This document shows positions 12,811 to 25,280 of a stretch of DNA of 64,000 nucleotides, one piece after another (the stretch's first letter is position 1; the number at the start of each line of letters is the position of its first letter). Source of the DNA: Drosophila persimilis. Lineage: Eukaryota > Arthropoda > Insecta > Diptera > Drosophilidae. The notes under the pieces were generated by a model. The model made no database searches and was not told the origin of the DNA. It saw only the letters and a list, made by a program, of their open reading frames with translations. Made by a program: the position numbers and the translations under genes. Location: NCBI RefSeq assembly GCF_003286085.1, contig NW_020825294.1, positions 5,580,001 to 5,644,000 on the forward strand, given 5' to 3'.

Positions 12811-13144
12811 ATGCTTCTGAGCAATCAGCCGGCAAATACAAAGCCTCCACAGACGCCGCCTCCGACGTCGTCGTCGCAGAACTTCAAGTCCAAGCTTCAG
12901 CAACAAATTGCCACAGCGGCTGTGGCAGCAGCCGCAGCGGCAGCCACCACAAACCTCGCCAACGGCAGCACCGCCACTCATCATCATCATCATCATCAGA
13001 ATCATAATCATCATCATCCGCTGAACCACCATCATCATCCGCATCAGCACAACATTTCCTTTGCCACGGATTTCTCAATTGCCGCGATTATGGCGCGCGG
13101 CGGAAACGCCCCGAGCAGCCGCGAGCCATCCGAAAGGAGTCTGA
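12811..13144 (+). CDS. mid: midline coding exon 1 (N-terminus with eh1 motif)
   Basis: This exon encodes residues 1-112 of a predicted 679-residue T-box transcription factor of the midline/H15 (Tbx20) class, a nuclear DNA-binding repressor used in cardiac, neural and segmental patterning. The start is the first ATG of the open frame (12811). It opens MLLSNQPANTKP, which I recognise as the midline N-terminus. Residues 57-82 are His-rich. Residues 88-94 read FSIAAIM, an eh1 motif of the type that binds the corepressor Groucho. The exon ends in phase 1 at a GTGAGT donor (13145). The split codon with exon 2 restores L-S-P. Midline is preferred over the paralogue H15 because the N-terminus and the SLSP/SVE.YSGQD junction match midline as I remember it. 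Confidence 0.88.
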
Positions 13145-14961
13145 GTGAGTAAAGTAATTCCGACCTTCCACCACATCTACTCGTACACACTATATCTGAT
13201 ATATCTCTATCCGTCCCATACACACTCTTGAATAGATATCAATTTGCATTTCTACACGTAGGAGCATTTCCTTTTCGTCGCTTAAATTGTTGACGATTTT
13301 TGTGAAATATTCATTCATTTGTTTGAGGGGTTCTTTCTGAGAAGAAGTTCTATTCATATATATTCTTATCTTTGGTTTAAATTGATGGTTTGCATAATGA
13401 ACAAGTTCCAGTCTCTTTTGTTGATTGAATTTTATTTTGCATATCCAACATGTTGATGTTTAGCCCAAGTTACGGGTTTATACGATAATCGAATCGAACT
13501 TTCATTTACATATTTATGAACCCGCACAAGTCAGAGATTGTTTAGAATGCTATCTGAAAAAGCGATCAGGCTTAAAATTGTTATAACAAAATATAGCCAG
13601 TTGAGACTTCTAGCAGAAAGAAGTTTTCTTCGATTTGTGGAAGAAAAATGTACTGCAAATTACAGGAGACTTTAGTAAATCTATCAGAAGTACTTCAAAA
13701 TATATAATCCAAGAACTAAGGACCGCTCTGAAACATTTGACGACCATATGAATATGGAAAAAACATGGACTTTGTAATTAAATTTATTATCAGTCCATTT
13801 TCTTAACTACGGATTCTACTTAATAGTTTGCAAGAAAATGGTCTTTCTTTCTCTGAACTTGATCCATTTATAATCCAAAACGAACCTGGAAATCAAAACA
13901 CTAATAAAAAGTAACCCGAATGGAATTAAATCTTTACAATAAAGTATTTCAAAGAGCATGCGTCACTCAAGAAGTCGCTAAAATATATTCTGCAATTCAA
14001 CAGATCATCAAAAACGAGTCTTCCAAAAGTCTTAAGAGACCTTCAGTAGAATCATTACTTTATTTACTTGTAGTACGAGTATATAAAAATATATACACAT
14101 ACATTTAAGAAAAGCAGTTCCATCTGTCGATGAAAGACCCCGCCCCGCTTCAATAAAACATTTCAACGAAAAAAACCCAATTAATCGATTGCTTAGAAAT
14201 ACCCATACCATTGGCCCCCTTCCCCTAAACCAATTTCCCTCCCCTGTTCTGTGGGGGGGAGGAAAAGTGTCGCAATTGCATTATATTTCTCCTCTATTTT
14301 CTGTGCATATTTTTTCTCGTACTCGTATTTTGTTGTTTTTCCTTTTATGCTTTATAAATTATATATTGATGACAATGCAACGTTGATGACTTGATAATTG
14401 CGGCAAATGCGCGGCAATAAAATAATCAAAGCCTATTTGAATGCAAGGGTGGACAGTCGTATGTTGCCGCATGGTGTGTGTGGCAGGGGCACGACAAGCG
14501 AGTCAGATGTATTCGCTTATGCGTATATTTATCTCCCTCTGTCGCGTATGCAAAACTATTTAGATGCCATAATTGGGTAGAGAGACAGAAGCGCCAACAG
14601 ATGCATTCATTAGTCGTGGCCCCGGCCCCGGCCCCCACACTCAACCTCTGCCCTGCCCCACCATTTGGCGGTGCAACGCACACATGGCGCACACACACAG
14701 ATACGCACACAGCCAACGGCAGATTGGTAGAAAATTAACATATGAAATTGCATTTTGAGCAAATAATTGAATTTTTTGGCGTAATCTGTGAAATACATCT
14801 GGGCGCGACCGATTCTCGACTGTGTCGACTGTCCCTCGTCATCGACATGCAACATGTTGCCATAGTAGCACTCTCCGTTCTTTCTGTTGCCTCTGTACTC
14901 GGCACTCTGCCTCTGTTCCTCCCGCATTAACAAGCCAATTTGATGTCTCTGTTGCATCTAG
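13145..14961 (+). other. mid: midline intron 1
   Basis: This 1,817-bp phase-1 intron has a GTGAGT donor and a TGCATCTAG acceptor. The interior is AT-rich without a coding signal. It carries TACGAGTA-type octamers at 13178, 14074 and 14320. I see no nested gene. Confidence 0.85.
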
Positions 14962-15149
14962 GTCCATTGTCTGTGGAACAGTATTCGGGCCAGGATGTGG
15001 ACGATGATGTTGACGTTGATGTGGTTGACTGCAGTGACTCTGAATCGCCGACGGCGTTGGCTGCAACAGCAGCGGCGGCGGCAGCAGCAGCAGCAGCAGT
15101 TCAGGCCCAGCAACGTCAGGCATTGCGTGTTGCACAGCAACAACAGCAA

Positions 15150-15181
<32 letters not shown>

Positions 15182-15458
15182 ACAACAACGGCAACAGACA
15201 CATCACCATGCAACAGCAAACAAGCAACAACGCCAACATCACAATCATCATCACAACAACAACAACAACAACAACAGCAATCACAGCAAATCAAGCAGCC
15301 ATCGAGGGCGTGCCACAACCACCACACCAAATGCTGCCGCAGCTGGAGCTGTGGCTGGAGCTGGATCTAGTGGTGGTGGCACGGCCACGCCCTCGCCTCC
15401 ACCGCCAGCCCAGAGTCCTCCCGAAGACGAACGCCTGTCGCCAGAGGAGCCCGCGCAG
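14962..15458 (+). CDS. mid: midline coding exon 2 (acidic and homopolymer-rich linker)
   Basis: This exon encodes residues 112-277. It begins with a short acidic block (VDVDVVDCSDSE), followed by poly-Ala, an uninterrupted run of 18 Gln (residues 170-187, mixed CAG/CAA codons), His- and Asn-rich stretches including seven consecutive Asn, then a Gly/Ala segment and a Ser/Pro-rich SPPPPAQSP region leading to the T-box. The frame runs from the split codon at 14962 to CAG at 15456-15458, with a weak GTAACC donor. These tracts are expected to be disordered and length-variable between species. The long open frames on the opposite strand here are repeat-codon shadows. Confidence 0.9.
15135..15188 (+). 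repeat. mid: CAG/CAA tract encoding 18 glutamines
   Basis: Eighteen consecutive Gln codons, mixed CAG and CAA, lie inside midline exon 2. The codon mixing makes slippage less likely than in a pure CAG run. Confidence 0.95.
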
Positions 15459-15573
15459 GTAACCAAACGCAACAAAGTCAGCAACGCTCCCATACGAAAA
15501 GCGCTTTTCTAACCGTGTCCCACCTTCCGCTACTCTCCTCCATCTACATCCACATCCACATCCAAATCCACAG
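15459..15573 (+). other. mid: midline intron 2 with tandem NAGNAG acceptor
   Basis: This 115-bp phase-0 intron has a suboptimal GTAACC donor. The acceptor is CACAGCAG, so splicing after either AG keeps frame and adds or drops one Gln at residue 278. Read-through would add 18 codons and stop at 15510-15512, before the T-box. Confidence 0.85.
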
Positions 15574-15707
15574 CAGCCCACGCCCAAGATACTCGGCTCG
15601 TGCAACTGCGACGATCTCACGCCAATCCAGTGCCACCTGGAGACCAAGGAGCTCTGGGATAAGTTCCATGAATTGGGCACTGAAATGATCATTACCAAAT
15701 CGGGCAG
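15574..15707 (+). CDS. mid: midline coding exon 3 (start of T-box)
   Basis: This exon encodes residues 278-322. It reads [14 protein letters not shown] and then the T-box start, with LWDKF at 304-308 and [10 protein letters not shown] at the end, the signature that opens the DNA-binding domain in all T-box proteins. It ends in phase 2 at GTGAGT (15708). The codon is completed by G at 21903 to give the invariant R of the GRRMFP motif. The upstream acceptor was placed at 15573 because two Gln at the junction match midline from memory. Confidence 0.93.
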
Positions 15708-18700
15708 GTGAGTCGAGACGAGAAACTTGTACAGAAAAATTTACTACATACATTTACATTAAAGGGGAAATGGAGTGGTATATGAATGCGATGAATGGTC
15801 AGTGTTCAAGGGGATCAATTAGTGATGAAAGGTCTGGGTTGGGAATGAGTGTAAAAATTAATGTTTTTATTAAGTTGTGGGATTTCTGAAAGATGTTGAT
15901 CAGGGGGAGATGGGGATATGGATTAAAATGCTTAGAAAACATTTAGGAAGTTTTGAATGTTCACATCCCTAGTACGATAACTTCTATAATAAAGATAGAA
16001 TACAAAAGAACTGTAATCTAATGTAGTTTCGTAAAAGATATTTGGGATGTAAAAATAGAGCTTCACTCTGGCATTGTGATGGGATTTTTTAAACATTGTT
16101 TTCATTGAGAGATTTCCTATGTCTTAGCCAAGACTTTCTTAATTTTTTTCCATGTTTTTCCTCATCATTGACATCAATCATTTGATATTTTACGTCCTAG
16201 TATAGTAAATGTCTGCTTTCCTCATACTCGTTCCCAAATTTGCCTCATCAGCAATCGATTAGGTTAAACGTGTACCCCCAACAATTTTCAGCATTCGTTT
16301 ATCGATTGCAATTGCAGAAATTCCCAGATAATCGATCACATTGTCTCCAGGGTCCACTTGCATCACAAACTCCTCTCCTCTCCTCGCATGCATTTTATTT
16401 CATTTAACTTTCATTGGAATTCAATTTGCCAAAGGCCTTTTGGCCGGTGGGCTCAGATTGGGGCGTGCTTTGTGGAGTGTGTGATGAGGGGCAGTCCGGG
16501 TCATAACCATAATGCCGCCCCCGGCAGTCGGGCACCAATCAAGGCACCACCACACATCCACACTGCCCACGAGAAGTCCTCGAAACAGAAACTCGAACAA
16601 TCAATAAAACTTTAATGCGCCTTTCACCCATGGAACCAAGCCCCCCGCCAGACCAGTCGCCACCAGCCCAGCTCCGCCCCGCCCCACCGATGACGCCTCC
16701 TCGTCTTAACTGGAAAATATCAACAACTTTTTGGTTAGTTTCTCATTTACATGGGGCTCCATCAGCTGGCCAAGAAATTTGATTGACAAGGCATCGAAAT
16801 AATATGCCGTCGATTTTCGATTAGCAGAAAAGAAAGAAAAAAAGAAAAAAATTGTGAAGCAGCCAGAACCCAGGGGGAAGCAGTTCGTTTCATCAGCGGT
16901 TTGGGTCTACTACAATCAAATTTGAACAGGAAAAGACCAGGCTAGCTTTGTGGGGTGATGTTTTTGATACCCTTACAGATCCTTCCTTTGCTTGAGTACT
17001 ATATCGAAAAAACGGTGACCTTAGGCCAAAGTTTACTCACCTGTTTCTCTTATGGCTGATTGGATCTACGACGTACGACCCATGCCTGAAAATATATGAA
17101 GGATATATGAAAATTTATGGCTGGGAATAGATTTTGCAGAATTTACTGATACATTATTATCACTCCCTTCCCTTTTATGCATTGCAAACCTCTTGTCCAA
17201 ATCATTGTACTCTCTGCAAGGGTATGCGTACACTCCACACACAAACACCTGTACCCACGAACACAGACCTGAGACCTGGGCTAAACGACTTTTCATTCGC
17301 AACTCAACAAAGAAGTTGAAGAAATTATTGCTTGACGATATTTCTCGATTCTCGTGCGAATGTCGTGTTGGATGGATGACTGCCTGGTAGGGTAGGGCAG
17401 GCAGGGAGCTGGTGGGGTGAATGTGAATGCGAAATGCGAAATGCGAATGAATATGAAACGAATAACGAAACATGAACGAACGAACATAAAACATAACATT
17501 TTGGGTGCCAGAAGAACTTTTTGTTTTTCTCTTTTTTGTTGGCTTTATTTTTTCTGCCTTTCTGCTTTTCTCTTTCTCTTCAGCTTTTTGGATAACATGC
17601 GAAATACGCATTAGTCTCTAGGTGGTAGTTAGGAGCCCTGTTTTTGATACTTTTCAAGTGGGTGAGGGGTATGATGGATTTTAGGGAAAGGTTCACCATG
17701 CTGAGAACTATCCTCAGCAATGACGACGGTTCTTCATTGAGGCCTTCTTTGCTTCCTGGACTACTTTGCCCAATGGGGTCTAGAAACTGAATATTTAATG
17801 AAAATAATTATATTTATTGAATAAATAAAAAATAGTCATAATAACAATACTGTGCAACAAAAGTAAAGCTTATGAATGTATTTCCTTGAGATAAAAATTA
17901 GGTTTTATGCAAGATCTTTTTTAAAAGTTAAAATTTTTATAATTTTTATACACAAAAATTAATAAAGATGTAGCGACCCAGAGTGGAAGTTTTCTACCAC
18001 TTTAATTAAAGTTGGATTAAAATTAAATGTTTCACTAGAGAGAAAAAATATTTAAAATATGCCGCGACCTCCGCTCTTGTCTCTTCTGTTACTGGGTATC
18101 ACACAGTCGACTCTCTGGTCGATTTATGATTTAGTGTTTTTAGTGCCTTTGGTTTTCTGTCTTTTCGCTTGGCAACTTTTGTTTGTTTGTTCTGAATGTG
18201 TGTGTAACCCTTTGTTGGCCGTCAGCAGTCGACCCCAAAAGAGATCTCCACCTCCCCCACTTCCCACTCGCCATCCCCCTTCCACCTGCTGTGCGCATTT
18301 ACGACACATTAACAAATTTACTCCTTTCGCTCCCGCTTCTCCTGAATCCAGAATCCTGAGCTCTGAGTCCTGCCTGAGCCAGGAGTCCACACAAAGTATA
18401 AATTGCATTGTAATAGCTACCGATTGTCGCGCTAACAACACATTTGCATGTCCCCTGGCTTTTGGGCCCCCATTTCGTTTCGTTTCGTTTCGTGTTCTGT
18501 TTGACTCTCACTGTTTTTTTGGTGACTGCTGCCACTGGCTGCCCTGTAATTAGCCAAAGGATACCGATGCTTGCCGCCGCTTACTCGTATTTACATTTGT
18601 GCGGGTTTGATGCATGCAACACAACTGCAAAGCACACAAAAAAAGAGAGAGAAACAGAACAATAACTCCCAATCCCGATATACATCTATGTCAGCACGTC

Positions 18701-21700
18701 GTTTGGCAGCTAAACATGTCCGTCCAGGTCCAGGGGAAGTGGGAGTGCCAATGCTTTTTTTGTTTGTTTTCTGAGTGATACATTTTAAATTACAAAAGTA
18801 TAGGCTTGGGTACAGCTTTTAGATGGTATGATTCGGTGGCATGTTCATCAGGGATCAGGTGTGGAGGGCAGCACTGGGAAGTTGGGATATTTTTGGTGTT
18901 TCTTGTATCTGAAATGAATACCAGAAGGAAACCCCTCAATTTACACAGATATACTCTGCAGATACATATGTATATCGGATTCATGGCACCATTCAGAACC
19001 ATTCAGTCAATCGTTGAAATTCCATGAAAATGTTGCCACAACATGCAACAAGCGCATGCGCAGCTCCCATCAGAACGGAGCCATGAAATGCGCGACAAGA
19101 ACTGCATCAAATTGCCAACAGATTCGGGCCCGAAACAAGAAGCCGACTTGGAGGATGATTTACAGCCCAAGAAAAGAGTCAGAAATTGTTTGAATTTGTG
19201 TTTACCTGCCTGTCAGATGGTCAGGTTAGGACTGAGGACTGCTCGTCGCCTTATGTGTGCGTGGGTATGTGCTTGCTCTGCGGTCATTGAAATAAAATAT
19301 CACGTGGTTTGTGATTTTGTCACGCTGTCAGCGGTTTTGAGGTTATTTTGCAGGACATTCTGTCCGTGGACAAAGGCGGCGCACAAAAGTCAGAAGACGC
19401 GGGCGGGCGGGCTAATTGTTTTGACCTCTCGCCCAGCGGGTCGAAGTCCCTCGGTTTGTCAATATTTTGCGACAAACTCTTCACGCCTATCAGGTCCGGG
19501 ATCTGTCTATCCCGGGGCTAGGCTAGGGTCCGAAGGGACAGGCACAGTAGCACAAGGCAGTGCATGGCAATTGCAATTTTCATGGTGCAGGCAGGCAGAA
19601 TTTTCTGTATTTTTAGACACAACTTTGGCCACAGCTCCATTAATATTTCAACGAACAGCTGAACAGAAACCCAGACCATTTATCAGAGGGAATCGACAAG
19701 AACAGACAACAATTGGAACAAGTTAATCCCCCAGACGAAAGGTGCAGTGCAGGGGCAGGGTCCGAGTCCGAGTCGGAGTCGGAGACGGAGTCGGAGACGG
19801 GTCTAAATTATGAATTAATCAACTAATAAAAGATGGGAAAAGGGAAATGCAGCCAGCGGTGGAACAGGGAAAGAGGGAAAAACAGGGGGGAGTGTTGTCA
19901 GTTTCCGATAAGATCTAAGTTATAGTTTTATATATCCGTTTTTCTTCTGTTCTGTTTGGGGTTCGGGGTTGTTTCGGGGTTTAGTCGCTGGCTAATTTGC
20001 ATTTTATTAATTTAGACCTTGAGGCTTAATTTGCTGTAACAAAGGTGTTGATAATGAATTGGCGGCTCTCCCATAGGGTTTCTATATATAGCGTAGTGTA
20101 TTCGGCCAGACTAATTGAAACCAAAGCCACCCCAAGTCATCGCTGCTGGCCAGTCCTCCCCTTTCTGTGGTATTTCTTGCCATGGCAAATGGTGTGTAAA
20201 CTTCATAATTGTAACCTTTGGCACCTAAGCTCGGTCCGGTCGACGTCCACGTCCAAGTCCACTCCTGCATTCCATTCCGCACTAAAACTGAACTGAGTAA
20301 AAGCCATTTCCCTAATTTTCCCATAAACAAATACATAAAATCCACACCAGCAAAAAGAAAGAACTGAAGTCGAAGCGGTTTTCCCAAAAGGGTGGGAGTG
20401 GCTGTGGTTCTGTGGCTAATAAAATGTATGTAAATGTTGGAATATGATTTACGACATTTCCGCCGGGGGGGCGGCATTAGATATAGCCCAAAAACAGGCG
20501 TGGCTGTTGGTCTAGCTTCACACATTTATGGGGCACATTAGCAGAGCCATCAAATGGCTGAGGAAAGTGTTAACAATCCGAATAAATTTAGCTGGAACTC
20601 AGCTCGGACTTCCATTACATTCTGCTTACATTTCTGCTTCTTTGTTTTTGGCCAAAAACAAAATGGAAGCTTCCGGCTCTGGCGGCGGCCTCCGCTTGGC
20701 TGCAGCTCGTAGATATCCAGATAAGAGAAACCATGTTAAATGCCTGCTACAATGGTGCTAATTGTGGCATGCAACTGCAACTGCAACTGCACTTGCTACT
20801 TGTGTTACAGCCAGAACGAGCCAACGATTGCCGCGACGACTGTGATTCGTTTGGGTTGTTGCTCAAACTAAATAGTGGGCCCATAGCCCCATAACTGTTA
20901 CCTACTTGACGTTGGCAACTCTGGCCCACACAATTGGCCACGCCCAGACTCCCCCAATAACGGTCTGTTAAGCAGGGCGGTGACAAACTGTACAATTGTA
21001 TAAATCACAAAATCACACACAGAAATGAGTCACAAAGAAATTGAAACACGACTTATTCGTGGTTCAAAGTGTTACAGGGTTGCTTTCTGGGCCCCTTCTT
21101 CTTAAACCCTACCGGAGCCTACACCTACATTTACAAAAATAAATAACAAATAAAATAAACAAAATAATTACTTAAAAATAAACGAATCCCCAACATTTGC
21201 TTAAGATTCATTGAAATCTTCTTTAAAAATTAAATCTTTTTCTCATATTACTCAACAGTTATATATTCCCAGCGTTATTCAACACTGCTCAAATATTGTC
21301 AATGGTTCTCTCCGATAATTATAACATTTTATTTGAACAAATGCCACCCCATTAATTTACCAACACAACTCAAAGCAAATCAATTATAATTAGCCAGCCC
21401 ACACCATTGCCATTACCATTACTCCGTCTAGCCAGCAAACACAGATATAACATGCCTACACTCATAGATACAGAAACACCCAATGCTGTTGGCTCTGACA
21501 AGGTGTTCTCTCCCCGTGTTCTTGGCTCGGAGACAAATGACAAAAAAGTGGGCTGGGTCATTAGCGTCATTTACACTTACCTTCGACCGCAAACAGACAC
21601 AAAAAACGACAAATTGTTGTTATATAATTTCAACTGTTGAGTGTATCAGGGGAAGGTGGCTGGGGGAATGGGCAGGGGGTGGCACACCCACTGTACCCCC

Positions 21701-21902
21701 CACTGGGGTGTGCGGAAATGTGTCAAAAACGTGCTAAAAGTCATAAAATTAAATATGCGTCTTATTTGCATACCCCGCATGAAACACAATGGCGGGCAAT
21801 AAAAAAAATAGTTCACGATTTTCCTCCGCCTTTCTGTATGCCTTTCTTTGAGTTCACTAACATTTCCCGACCATTTCCACACACCACTTGGTCCACTTTC
21901 AG
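15708..21902 (+). other. mid: midline intron 3 (6.2 kb)
   Basis: This is the largest intron of the gene, 6,195 bp in phase 2, with a GTGAGT donor and a pyrimidine-rich CCACTTTCAG acceptor. It contains microsatellites (GAGTCC/GAGTCG at 19757-19801) and AT-rich stretches at 17790-18060 and 21120-21320. No exon or nested gene is convincing. It is a plausible site for intronic enhancers. Confidence 0.85.
19757..19801 (+). repeat. GAGTCC/GAGTCG/GAGACG hexanucleotide repeat
   Basis: Imperfect tandem GAGTCC, GAGTCG and GAGACG units lie inside midline intron 3. Similar units recur at 29845-29890 and near 56900-56925. Confidence 0.8.
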
Positions 21903-22188
21903 GCGCATGTTCCCCACGGTGCGTGTGAGCTTCTCGGGTCCACTGCGGCAGATCCAGCCCCCGGATCGGTACGCCGTCCTGCTGGACATTGTGCCCCTGG
22001 ACTCGCGGCGCTATCGCTATGCCTACCATCGCAGCTCCTGGCTGGTGGCGGGCAAGGCGGATCCGCCGCCGCCGGCCCGCATCTACTGCCATCCGGATTG
22101 CCCCATCAGCCCGGAGGCGTTGCGCAAACAGGTCGTCTCCTTCGAGAAGGTGAAGTTGACAAATAACGAAATGGATAAGAGCGGACAG
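21903..22188 (+). CDS. mid: midline coding exon 4 (central T-box)
   Basis: This exon encodes residues 322-417. It continues the T-box with RRMFPTVRVSFSG, then the YAVLLDIVPLDSRRYRYAYH core strands and the GKADPPPPARIYCHPD loop, ending in VVSFEKVKLTNNE. The spacing and sequence match the Tbx20 subclass. The exon ends in phase 0 at a GTGAGT donor (22189). No residue expected in the fold appears to be missing. A long open frame on the minus strand across this exon is a shadow of GC-rich codons. Confidence 0.95.
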
Positions 22189-23335
22189 GTGAGTCGAGCT
22201 CTAGATACTGGGGGGTGGCAAAGGACATTCACGGGCTGGACAGGCGGGAGTGTTAGAGGCAGTAAGAAATCGATGAAGGGGGGGATAGGCTTTAGGCTGC
22301 TAAACGGATGAACTAGTTTCGAATCGGTATGTGTTTGAAAGGATAAGGAACACACAGGCTGGAGCTTCTATAGTGATGGTATTACCTTCCAGGAGAGTTG
22401 TAAACTTGCTTTATTATTGGGGCTGTAGTTTACCAATTTTAAAATAAGTTTTCCAGGCAAAGATGCCACTGAATGAGCCAGGCATAAAAGCATTTAGATT
22501 TCTATCAATAGTAGGTGCTCCTGATTGATCTCTTACCTTTTATTGTGTCCTAGAAGCCAGTGATTTATGGAATGCTGCCTCCTTCCTTGCTTTGTATTGG
22601 GTAAAATGCAATGACCAGGAACCACAATACAGCTTATAGAGGCCACTTGGAAGAAGTACAGTCAAACTAGAAGAGATAAAAACCAACAAGATTCAATAGT
22701 TTTCAGCGTATAAAACTCTCTTTCAAAGACAGAAACCTTAAGATTTCAAAGTCTAGCTTCCCTTTGTCTTTGATTTCAATAGATTATATTATATTATATG
22801 GTACATCCAGCTCCTAACTCTTAACCCCAATACCAGTGAGAGAGCACCTGCGAGAGGTAGCATTTCTGGCATCCCGAATTCATTTATGAATAATTTAGGG
22901 AAGACGCAAACACATAAACTGGCGGCCGGGCGGCTGACTGGCATTGTCTTCAGTCGTTGGGTCGTGTCGGGTCAGATGGGGTCAGCCAGAGTTGCCACAA
23001 CATGCACATATGCAAATGGCATTGCGCGCGCACAAAAATGAATGAAAATTGTTGGCAATTTGGTGGCAAATACTCCTCCACCACTCCACGGACGACTCAC
23101 CCACATGTTTTGAGAGCCCAAGATCCGAGTGGCGACGCTCTGTTTACGAGCCTGCTACCGTTTTTATCACATCCATAAAGGATGCGATGGGCACTGGGAT
23201 ATAGGATAGGAGAATGGAGGCTGCAGAGCCTTCCGAGGACAGTCAAAACAAACATGGACTACTTTTTATGGGCGTACATTTTTTATAAGCATTCGCATTC
23301 AGGAAATTCTTCTCGTTTCGTTTCGTTTCATACAG
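22189..23335 (+). other. mid: midline intron 4
   Basis: This 1,147-bp phase-0 intron has a GTGAGT donor and a TTTCATACAG acceptor. I see nothing inside beyond AT-rich spacer. Confidence 0.85.
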
Positions 23336-23580
23336 GTCGTGTTGAACTCAATGCATCGCTATCAGCCACGGATCCACTTGGTGCGGATGAGCCACGGCCA
23401 GAGCATACCCGGCAATCCCAAGGAGCTGCAGGATATGGATCATAAAACCTTCGTTTTCCCGGAGACCGTGTTCACGGCCGTGACGGCCTATCAGAATCAA
23501 TTGATTACGAAACTGAAAATCGATTCGAATCCGTTTGCAAAAGGATTTCGCGATTCGTCGCGTCTCACTGACTTTGATAG
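23336..23580 (+). CDS. mid: midline coding exon 5 (C-terminal T-box)
   Basis: This exon encodes residues 418-499. It contains the second T-box signature, [11 protein letters not shown] (423-433), and the recognition-helix region [14 protein letters not shown] through [12 protein letters not shown], which contacts the minor groove in T-box structures. The domain closes with the start of the next exon. The exon ends in phase 2 at a GTGAGT donor (23581). The split AG|A codon gives Arg. Confidence 0.95.
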
Positions 23581-24736
23581 GTGAGTGTCTCCTCCTTTGG
23601 ACTTGGGCTTGGACTCGGATGCCCTCTACTCGCGATACAGTAGTTTGCTCCGTTTCTGCCCCGTTTTTATGGGGTCATGTCTGATTTATGGCCTAATTTA
23701 CGATTGCCTGTTGAGCCGTAAAACCCTACAGTAGCTCAAGTTGCTGCTGATTAGCGAAAATGTGTGAAAGTGTCGGAGAACAGAGTGCGGAATGCGGAGC
23801 CGCGTTTCCATTAGCAACTGCCTGCGGCTGCGACGTGCAGCACATGCGATCAATCAGCCAATGCCGTCGCTATTGTGATTGGAGCACGATGTGGGATTTC
23901 TCTGAAAAAATACAGATTAAAGGGCAAGTTCTATGATAAAATGGTAGCATCATTCATCATGCATGACGTTTCTTAGTCAATGAATGGGCAAAATCTGTCG
24001 TTGACTGTATTCGACATTCCCCTCTGCAACATGCTTAGTCCCAGCATATTAGAGCATCTTTTTTGAAGCTTTTGCATGTCACGATAAAAATATTTCAACT
24101 GAATTCAAAAACAAATGTGGAATAATACATTCCATAAATCAGTTAATCTGAAATGTAGACATTTTCGCACACGAGCAACATTTCGGGCACTCAGCAACAT
24201 GCGGCCCAGAATGGCCCTAGCGCCAAAAGGACCCCATTCTTTGGGCTTCTTTTTGGCAAGGCACCTGAAGGCTGCCGCTGCAGCCCTTTTTTCGACAGCA
24301 ACTTCAAAGTGTTGCAAGTCGGCGACTATTAAGACAGCAAGAGCAACGCAGCAGAAGCAGCAGCAGCAGCAAACGCTCTGCCGCCGCCAGCAGCAACATG
24401 GCAACAGCACACGAGCAACATCGCTGTTGTAGCCGGCACGGCGGCGGCTTAAGTGGCGTAAATTACAGATCGGCGGCTTTAACTTTGAAGCCGATTCGTA
24501 CATGAAATGAAAACACGAAAATAATGAGTGAATGTATCTCTTGTGGCTCTTGTTGCTGTTGTTGCTGTTGTTGCAGTTGTTGTTCCTGTAGTTTAGTGTC
24601 GGCAATTGGCAGTTACTTTCAACGTAATTATGTTATTGCCCCAACTGAAGCTCTGCCCCTGTCCCTGTCCCTGACTCTGTCCAAGACTCTTCTCTAAAGC
24701 TTTTTATCATCTGGTCTCTCGTCTGTTCGCTTGCAG
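23581..24736 (+). other. mid: midline intron 5
   Basis: This 1,156-bp phase-2 intron has a GTGAGT donor and a CGCTTGCAG acceptor. It includes a CAG-rich patch (24345-24400) that translates as poly-Gln but has no splice context, so I read it as non-coding. Confidence 0.85.
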
Positions 24737-25280
24737 AGATCCAATGGATGCGTTTTTCTTCGACCAGCACATGCGAGCCGCACCACTGCGCTTCTTTCCG
24801 GATCCGCTGATGTCGCAGCTCACCCCCCAAGAGGCGGACGCCGCCTCGCTGGCCCTCCTGGAGAAGGCCCGCCAGCACCTGCAGATGTTTGGCCGCTCGC
24901 CGTACACCGAGATGCTGCTGCCCCATCTGTACCAGCGGCAGGCTCCGCCGCCACAGGCCTCGCACCTCAGCGCCTTCCAGCTGGGGATGTGGCAGCAGCA
25001 GTGGCCCCAGCTGACGGCCGGGTTCCTGGCCAGTGCCAATCAACAGGCGGCCTTTGCAGCAGCCGCCGCGGCAGCAGCGGGCGCCAATCGCACCCCGCCC
25101 CCACCTGCTGCAGGGGCAGCACCGCCTGCCCCGGCCACACCCACATCCTCGTGCGGCTCGGCGTCGCCGGATCTGCGGGCGAGGCCGCAGATGAGTCACT
25201 ATCCGCAACGCTTCAGTCCGTATCAGGTGCCGCAGCATCAGGCCTCGCCACCAGCCTCCACAAGAGCGGAGAGTCCTTAA
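24737..25280 (+). CDS. mid: midline coding exon 6 (C-terminal tail)
   Basis: This exon encodes residues 499-679 and the stop TAA at 25278-25280. It begins with the end of the T-box (RDPMDAFFFDQHM), followed by a well-conserved non-T-box segment (LRFFPDPLMSQLTPQEAD...LLEKARQHLQMFGRSPY) and a Pro/Ala-rich tail ending in RAESP. That tail matches the midline C-terminus as I know it. The GC-rich third positions create long minus-strand and +1-frame open frames that are shadows. Confidence 0.93.

Noticed and set aside
14839..15330. Minus-strand frames rich in Cys/Val/Leu across midline exon 2
   Set aside because: They are antisense readings of the CAG/CAA/GCX tracts.
24345..24432. Poly-Gln-like frame in midline intron 5
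   Set aside because: It is a CAG-rich patch without fitting splice sites. The T-box reads correctly only if it is skipped.
12811..25280. Assignment to H15 instead of midline
   Set aside because: The N-terminus, the exon 1/2 junction and the C-terminal RAESP ending match midline as remembered. A direct alignment to both would settle it.
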